This document shows, in pieces, positions 59,048-64,000 of a DNA stretch of 64,000 nucleotides. Numbering within the stretch: position 1 is the first letter of the stretch; every line of letters starts with the position of its first letter. The DNA comes from Bradyrhizobium barranii subsp. apii (GTDB lineage Bacteria; Pseudomonadota; Alphaproteobacteria; Rhizobiales; Xanthobacteraceae). The notes below the pieces were generated by a model, which ran no database searches, was not told where the DNA came from, and saw only the letters and a program-made list of their open reading frames with translations. The position numbers and the translations under genes were made by a program. The stretch spans positions 3,718,501 to 3,782,500 of the forward strand of contig NZ_CP096255.1 in assembly GCF_011516635.5 (NCBI RefSeq), given 5' to 3'.

Positions 59048-60502
59048 ATGAGCTACCGCTGGATCATCGTGTCGGCGATCCTGTTGATGGCCCTGCTCGT
59101 TCAAATGCCTGTCGTTCTCAACGCGGATTTGAGCTGCCTGCTGACCGAAGGCGAGAAAGTTCTCGATGGCGGAAAGCTCGGCGTCGACGTCTTCGAGCTG
59201 AATCCGCCGCTGTCGGTCTATTTGTATATGCCGGCGTTGCAGCTTGCGCGCATCACCGGCATTGCCCCCGAGATCATCGTGATCATCCTGGTGATGATCG
59301 AGATCGTTGCCGCGCTCGTCATCATCGATCGCGCCGCTGCGGCGGCAAAGCTGGAAGCCGACGAGAGGAGCATTACGGCGTGCGTGCTCGCATTCCTGTT
59401 CGCAATTTTTCCCAGCGCCGTATTCGGACAGCGTGAACATATCGCCGTCATTGCGATGACGCCTTTCGTCGCCATGGCTGCGATCCGCTGGCGCGGGCTT
59501 GCGCCCGGACCGGTTGCGATCCTGGCGGGACTGGGTGCCGGGTTGGGCATGAGCCTGAAGCCCTACCTTACCCTCGTGGTCGGCCTGCCGATCATCCTCT
59601 GCGTCCTCCGTCAACGCTCGATCAGACCCTTGTTCACCCCCGAAGCGTGTGCGGCCGCTGCTGTCGTCATCGGCTACGCAGCGGTGCTCGCCATCTTCTT
59701 TCCGGCTTATCTGTTGACCTTTGCCCCGATGGTCACTGCCGCTTATGTGCCATTGAGGATGGATTTCGGCGATCTGCTCTTTTTCCCGGCCGTTATGCTG
59801 GTCGCTTCCGTCGGCCCCGTGCGCCTGTTGGCTCCGCAGGACTTCAAATGGGAAGGCGGCGCAACGCCGTGGCTGGCCGCAGCGTTTGGCGGAGCGGCGA
59901 GTTTCATCATCCAGGGCAAGGGCTGGACCTACACGGCATTTGCGCTTTGCATGTTTGCGAGTGCCGCGCCATTGCTGCAGGCTCGCACGAAGACGTTGCG
60001 GCTGCCTGTCATGATCTGCGCCCTTGCTGCGATTGTGTGCATCGGCTCCCGCTTGTCGCTTCAGGTGCGGCCGTTCCCGCCACTGGAGGGGCGTATCCTG
60101 GCCCTCGCAAAGCATCCGCGGCTGATCACGATTGGCGATCACGTCGCTCTCGGGCATCCGCTCGTCCGCCAGATCAATGCGAGCTGGGCGGGCAACACGT
60201 GCGGGCAGGCGTTGGCGGCCGGCTCGATGCTCCAACAGAAGAGCTCGCAACTGCCTGAGGGGGAGCGAGCGAAACTGGACGGCATCATCAATTTCGAGCG
60301 GCGGCTGCTGTTGGCGGACCTGCGAGCCGGTCGTCCGAATGTGATTCTCGTGGATACCTATCTGCTGAGCTCAATGCCGTTCGATTGGCTGGCCTGGGCC
60401 AATTCGGATCCCGACCTCAAGGCGGAGTTGAGCCGTTATCGTGAAGTCGAGGATGCCGACGGCCGCGTTCGCATATTGGTCGATCCTTCCGGTTCGGAAT
60501 GA
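59048..60502 (+). CDS. Polytopic membrane protein of unknown function
   Basis: From ATG 59048 there are 484 residues. About ten hydrophobic segments, the first at residues 5-25 (IIVSAILLMALLVQMPVVL), lie in the first 340 residues, followed by a soluble C-terminal part of about 130 residues. The loop ELNPPLSVYLYMPA after the first segment resembles the first large loop of GT-C glycosyltransferases, but the key acidic pair is not clear. The family is not identified. The ATG at 59027 and TTG 58991 are alternative starts. It is alone on its strand in the local region. Confidence 0.7.
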   Translation: MSYRWIIVSAILLMALLVQMPVVLNADLSCLLTEGEKVLDGGKLGVDVFELNPPLSVYLYMPALQLARITGIAPEIIVIILVMIEIVAALVIIDRAAAAAKLEADERSITACVLAFLFAIFPSAVFGQREHIAVIAMTPFVAMAAIRWRGLAPGPVAILAGLGAGLGMSLKPYLTLVVGLPIILCVLRQRSIRPLFTPEACAAAAVVIGYAAVLAIFFPAYLLTFAPMVTAAYVPLRMDFGDLLFFPAVMLVASVGPVRLLAPQDFKWEGGATPWLAAAFGGAASFIIQGKGWTYTAFALCMFASAAPLLQARTKTLRLPVMICALAAIVCIGSRLSLQVRPFPPLEGRILALAKHPRLITIGDHVALGHPLVRQINASWAGNTCGQALAAGSMLQQKSSQLPEGERAKLDGIINFERRLLLADLRAGRPNVILVDTYLLSSMPFDWLAWANSDPDLKAELSRYREVEDADGRVRILVDPSGSE

Positions 60503-60650
60503 TGATCCCGTCTCGTTCGATGTGAGCTGTCGATGGCAGTGCTTGCCGGGGCTGCAGTGGCTAATAGCTGCTTTCGTTTGCTTTGCCGCTTATTCGTGGT
60601 GGCCGACGTCACGTCCCTAAGGGGCCGGTCCAACGCAATTCGGGTGTGCA

Positions 60651-61160
60651 ATGGCGAGACTCATCACGCTTGCTGGTTTGCCGGGGGTCGGCAAGTCAAG
60701 CATTGCCCGGGTTCTGGCGCGGCGTACCGGAGCCGCCTGGCTGCGGATCGATTCGATGGATCAAGCGATCTGGGCATCCGGTACTGCACCGGCTGATCTG
60801 CTGGACTGGACCTATCGCGCCGCTCAGGCCGTCGCGACAGACAACCTCGCCCTCGGCCTGGACGTGATTGCCGACTGCGTCAATGATTGCGAGGAGGCGC
60901 GGGAAGGCTGGCAAATCGCCGCGCGAAAGGCTGGCGCCGAGATCGTCTGGATCGAGGTGGCGTGCAGCGATGCCGACGAGCACCGACGCAGGATTGAGAC
61001 GAGATCGACCGACATTGCCGGGCTGTCGTTGCCCGGCTGGAATGCGGTCGTCGGCCGAGCCTACGCTCCGTGGGAGCGCGATCATTTTACGGTCGACACA
61101 GCACGGCGCAGTCTCGAGGAGTGCGTGGAAGAAGCGCTCGGCCTGCTTGACCGTCGGTAG
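60651..61160 (+). CDS. Small P-loop kinase (AAA_33/zeta-toxin-like fold)
   Basis: A 169-residue ATPase with Walker A GLPGVGKSSIARVLA at residue 8 and a DSMDQ strand afterwards. A later segment RIETRSTDIAGLSLPGWNAV resembles the lid of small kinases. The fold is the AAA_33 group that holds gluconate/shikimate-kinase-like and zeta-toxin-like proteins. No antitoxin gene is nearby. Its substrate is unknown. The distance to the previous gene (148 bases) suggests a separate transcript. Confidence 0.75.
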   Translation: MARLITLAGLPGVGKSSIARVLARRTGAAWLRIDSMDQAIWASGTAPADLLDWTYRAAQAVATDNLALGLDVIADCVNDCEEAREGWQIAARKAGAEIVWIEVACSDADEHRRRIETRSTDIAGLSLPGWNAVVGRAYAPWERDHFTVDTARRSLEECVEEALGLLDRR

Positions 61161-61193
61161 CCGCTTCTGGCGCCTCCTTCCGCAAACACAAGT

Positions 61194-61565
61194 CTACTGA
61201 AGCTGACCCAGCTCATCCATGGCGATGATGAAGCCAACGAATGCAAGCAATCCCAGAAACAACACAATGGAATAGAGAAACTCTCGCGTGAGCGTCGCGC
61301 GAAACATCGTCTCCAGGGAGAAAATTGACGCTCCGGGCCTGAGAGCCTTTCGGTACATTTGCTCCTGCAAGAAGGAGCCGTAAGCCACTGCCACAAATAC
61401 GATTGCGGTCACAACAGCGATGATCCTGGCTCGTCCCTCTCCTGTGATCCCTAGGTAGGCAAAACACGAGAACAGGATGATCAGAACGACAATTTGGGCC
61501 TTCCGCATGTTGGGTTTCGCCGGCTCCGGGCCATCCAAATTGACGATCGACTTTAGCGTGCGCAA
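61194..61565 (-). CDS. Small inner-membrane protein of unknown function
   Basis: Up to 123 residues from TTG at 61565. Three hydrophobic segments: IVVLIILFSCFAYLGIT, IIAVVTAIVFVAVAYGSF and YSIVLFLGLLAFVGFIIAM. No family is recognised. The ATG at 61508 (MRKAQIVV) gives a shorter protein of 104 residues and may be the true start. It is convergent with the kinase gene. Confidence 0.5.
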   Translation of the reverse strand: MRTLKSIVNLDGPEPAKPNMRKAQIVVLIILFSCFAYLGITGEGRARIIAVVTAIVFVAVAYGSFLQEQMYRKALRPGASIFSLETMFRATLTREFLYSIVLFLGLLAFVGFIIAMDELGQLQ

Positions 61566-61815
61566 TTGAAGCCGCGCAGGTAACCCAGGCGTCCGGCTTC
61601 CATGACGCCTGACGCCGCCACGATGACATCATGCCAGTGTTTTGCCCGACGAGTCAAAGCGATTTCGTAAAATCAGCAATCATCCGAGCGCGAAGCCAAG
61701 CCATTGATATCGCTGGCCCCGGCTACTGTGCTTGGGGTTGTTTTTCAGTTTTTGATTCTGGCAGGCCTGCCGCCGGCCTCATGGCGCCGGGGTGCGCCTG
61801 ATCATTTCGCCTTCA

Positions 61816-63551
61816 TCATCCCGCTTTGGCGATACGGCTGTCGGCCGCTCCCGAACGCAGGTTCTGGAAGAACTTTTCCACCTCGCGCGACAGCGTGTCC
61901 GCCGTCTCCGTCAGGCTGCTCGCCGCCGTCAGCACGGAGGCTGCCGCCGTGTCCGTCTCGCCGATGGCGTCGCGCAGCGAGGTGATGTTGGCAACCAGGG
62001 TCTCGTTGCCCTGCGCGGCCGATTGGGCGTTGGACGAGATCTCGCGCGTGGCGGCGTCCTGCTGGCCGATGGCGCCGGCGATTGCCGAGGTGACGTCGTT
62101 GATCTCGCGCACGGCGCCGCCGATCTCGCGCAATCGACCGCGTTGCGGGTGGACGCCTGGATCATCGAGACGTTCTCGCCGATCTCGGCGGTCGCCTTGG
62201 CGGTCTGACCCGCCAGCGCCTTCACTTCATGGGCAACGACGGCAAAGCCGCGGCCGGCGTCGCCTGCGCGCGCGGCCTCGATGGTGGCGTTGAGCGCGAG
62301 CAAATTGGTCTGCTCGGCGATGGCCTGGATCAGGTTGAGCACGCCGTCGATGCGCTGGGTGGCGGCCGCGAGGCTTTCGATCTCGGAGATCGATTTTTCG
62401 GTGCGCTGGCCGGTCTGCTCGACCGCGCCTGCGGACTGCCGGACCTGGCGGCCGATCTCCACCACCGACGCGGACAGCTCCTCGGCCGCGCCTGCCACCG
62501 CCGTGACGTTGTGCGAGGCCTGCTCGGTGGCGTTCGCCGCGGTGCCGGCGCGGCTGTTGGCATCCGCTGTGACGCGGGTGATGGTCTGTGCCGTCTCGCG
62601 CATGACGGAGGCGTTGTCGCTGAGGCCGCGCATGATCGCGCCGATCGCCTCGCGAAACGCGTCGACGGATTGCTCGATGTGGCGGGCGCGCTGCTCGCGC
62701 GCGGCGGAGTCCTGCGAGACCTGCGAGGCGAGATTGCGGTTGCGGCCCATCGCGTCCTGGAAGATCTGGATGGCGCGTGCCAGCGCGCCGATCTCGTCGG
62801 CGCGGTCGGAGTGCGGCACCACGACATTCTCGGCGCCGTCCGCGACCTGCTCGATGGTCGCGGTGATGGCGGAGAGGGGGCGGGCGATCGAGCGGGCGAT
62901 GATGACGATGCCGATCACGACGAGGGCCAGCGCCACGCCGCCGAGGCAGGTCAGCACGAAGGAGAGGGTGCGATTGGTCTCGGTCTCGTGCGCGATCTGC
63001 CTGGCGCGTTCGGCATAAACCTTGGACAGCGCCTCGAGATCCTTGTTCAGCGCCGAGCGCACGGCGCGATTGGCGTCGTTGTCGCCCCATTCGCGGCCCG
63101 CGGCCGCATTGATCTCGACGCCGCGGCGCACCAGCTCCTTGCGGAACTCGACGAACTGCTCGATGCGCTTCTTGAAGGTGGCGAACTGCTCGGCATCGTC
63201 GGCTTTGACGATGGTCTCCCAGCGCTTCACGACATCGAGGATCTGGGCGTTGAACTTGAGCAGGCCTTCGCCGTATTTCTTCACGACGGCCGGTTCGGTC
63301 GACATGTAGACGCCGCGCGATTCCATCACGACCGCGTAGACCAGCGAGTTGACTCGCTCGACATTGAGCGCGGCGGCGTTCGCCGTCTCGATCGCGCTCG
63401 TCAACTCGGCGCTGCGGCGGCTGTTGTAGTCGGACAGTATCGCGATCGCCGCCGTGAGCAGCGCGAACAGCGCGAAGATCGCGTAGAGCTTGATCGCAAG
63501 CGTGAAACGGCCTGCCACCCCCGTGGCATTCCCAGAACGGTCGGTTGTCAT
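61816..63551 (-). pseudogene. Methyl-accepting chemotaxis protein, one-base frameshift
   Basis: From ATG 63551 the first frame gives an N-terminal membrane segment, a periplasmic helical sensor (to about 185), a second segment TCLGGVALALVVIGIVIIA, a HAMP domain and the conserved hairpin tip TNLLALNATIEAARAGDAG. It is broken after QASTRNAVD near 62130. The distal part (REIGGAVREINDVTSAIAG to RIAKAG) lies in the other frame. One more T in the TT near 62131-62134 restores a 578-residue protein. Such receptors bind ligand outside and control CheA. Error or pseudogene cannot be told apart here. Confidence 0.86.
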
Positions 63552-63770
63552 GCTTTTCAGAGGCCCCAATGGCCGGAAGCGGCCGGAGAGCGCGGTCGTA
63601 TAAAATTGATGCAAAACTATGCAGAATGAAGATGGACGCCGTCTTAACGCCCTGGCCCGGCCCCTTCGTCCTTAGTCAAAAGAAAGGTAAGATATTTCAG
63701 TGTCTTGATCTGGATATAGTTTGGGATCGCGCTGATGTCGGCCACTGGCCGATGAACCCCGGAGGGGCCT

Positions 63771-64000
63771 TTGGTCTACCGCCACACCATCGACGCCACG
63801 ACCTACACATTTCCGGACCTGCGCGACCTGCTCGCCAAGGCGACGCCGCCGCGCTCCGGCGACCGGCTGGCCGGAATTGCCGCGGCAAGCGCCGAGCAGA
63901 TGATCGCCGCGCGGATGGCGCTCGCCGACGTCCCGCTCGGGCAGTTCTTGCAGGAAGCTGTGATCCCGTACGAAGCCGACGAGGTCACCCGCCTCGTCAT
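63771..64000 (+). CDS. eutB: Ethanolamine ammonia-lyase large subunit (5' part only)
   Basis: The window's last 230 bases encode 76 residues in frame from TTG 63771, beginning MVYRHTIDATTYTF and continuing with the family segments LLAKATPPRSGDRLAGIAAA and YEADEVTRLV. The match to the EutB N-terminus is good along its length. EutB is the barrel subunit of the adenosylcobalamin enzyme that splits ethanolamine to acetaldehyde and ammonia. GGAGGGG precedes the TTG by 5 bases. The rest of the gene, and probably eutC, lies past the window. Confidence 0.85.
   Translation, partial: MVYRHTIDATTYTFPDLRDLLAKATPPRSGDRLAGIAAASAEQMIAARMALADVPLGQFLQEAVIPYEADEVTRLV

Noticed and set aside
60651..61160. Toxin-antitoxin module (zeta-type toxin)
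   Set aside because: Only the general P-loop kinase fold fits. No antitoxin-like gene overlaps or adjoins it.
1..64000. tRNA or rRNA genes
   Set aside because: No cloverleaf-like stretch or rRNA core sequence was recognised by eye. A covariance-model scan would be decisive.

Overview
The window is G+C-rich DNA that looks like a chromosome segment from an alphaproteobacterium of the Bradyrhizobium/Nitrobacteraceae type (inference). The reasons are the many acyl-CoA and aromatic-acid genes, the branched-chain-type ABC transporters, a FixK/FNR-like box, and the many short palindromic repeats between genes. No rRNA, tRNA, CRISPR array or phage genes were seen.

Layout. 0.2-12.6 kb: acyl-CoA catabolism in several short divergent units (three clear crotonases plus a PaaG-like one, two SDRs including a 2,4-dienoyl-CoA reductase type, an acyl-CoA dehydrogenase, an APH-fold kinase with a DUF6285 partner, and two AMP-forming acyl-CoA synthetases, one frameshifted). 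12.7-17.2 kb: rhomboid protease, YccF-like membrane protein and phosphoenolpyruvate carboxylase. 17.3-21.2 kb: a minus-strand set of Zn-ribbon OB protein, thiolase, SDR and Tat-exported SMP-30 lactonase. 21.4-25.0 kb: amidase with DUF2848, then two Fe(II)/2OG oxygenases, the second being AlkB. 25.1-32.2 kb: a homoprotocatechuate meta-cleavage cluster (hpaD, hpaE, hpaF, hpaH, an hpaG-like FAH gene and a TPP enzyme) divergent from a HpaR-type MarR regulator, with a perfect 16-bp palindrome between them.

32.5-41.1 kb is bounded by two apparently identical 936-bp IS5-family (IS427-like) elements in opposite orientation, each flanked by a TAA duplication. Between them lie a branched-chain-type ABC transporter (binding protein frameshifted, LivM and LivG fused), an Ldh-family dehydrogenase and an HpaI-type aldolase. 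An UxaA/GarD-type dehydratase follows, so the segment may be a sugar-acid or hydroxy-acid module rather than part of the hpa pathway. A class-3 lipase comes next.

43.9-50.6 kb is the least understood part. It is three compact genes: transglutaminase fused to a DUF2126 amidoligase, circularly permuted ATP-grasp fused to an alpha-E domain, and a second transglutaminase. This architecture has been predicted to make or cut peptide-type amide bonds, and its substrate is unknown. 50.8-58.7 kb: HD hydrolase, alpha/beta hydrolase, folE, Rieske-FAD reductase, an HdeD-type membrane protein behind a FixK-like box, a LapA-type protein, an orphan periplasmic binding protein and a frameshifted acyl-CoA dehydrogenase. 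59.0-64.0 kb: a polytopic membrane protein, a small P-loop kinase, a small membrane protein, a frameshifted chemoreceptor and the first codons of eutB, which runs off the end.

Four genes carry an apparent single-base loss while the rest of each protein is well preserved. Sequencing error is as likely as pseudogene formation, so these four should be checked against reads before any biological reading.
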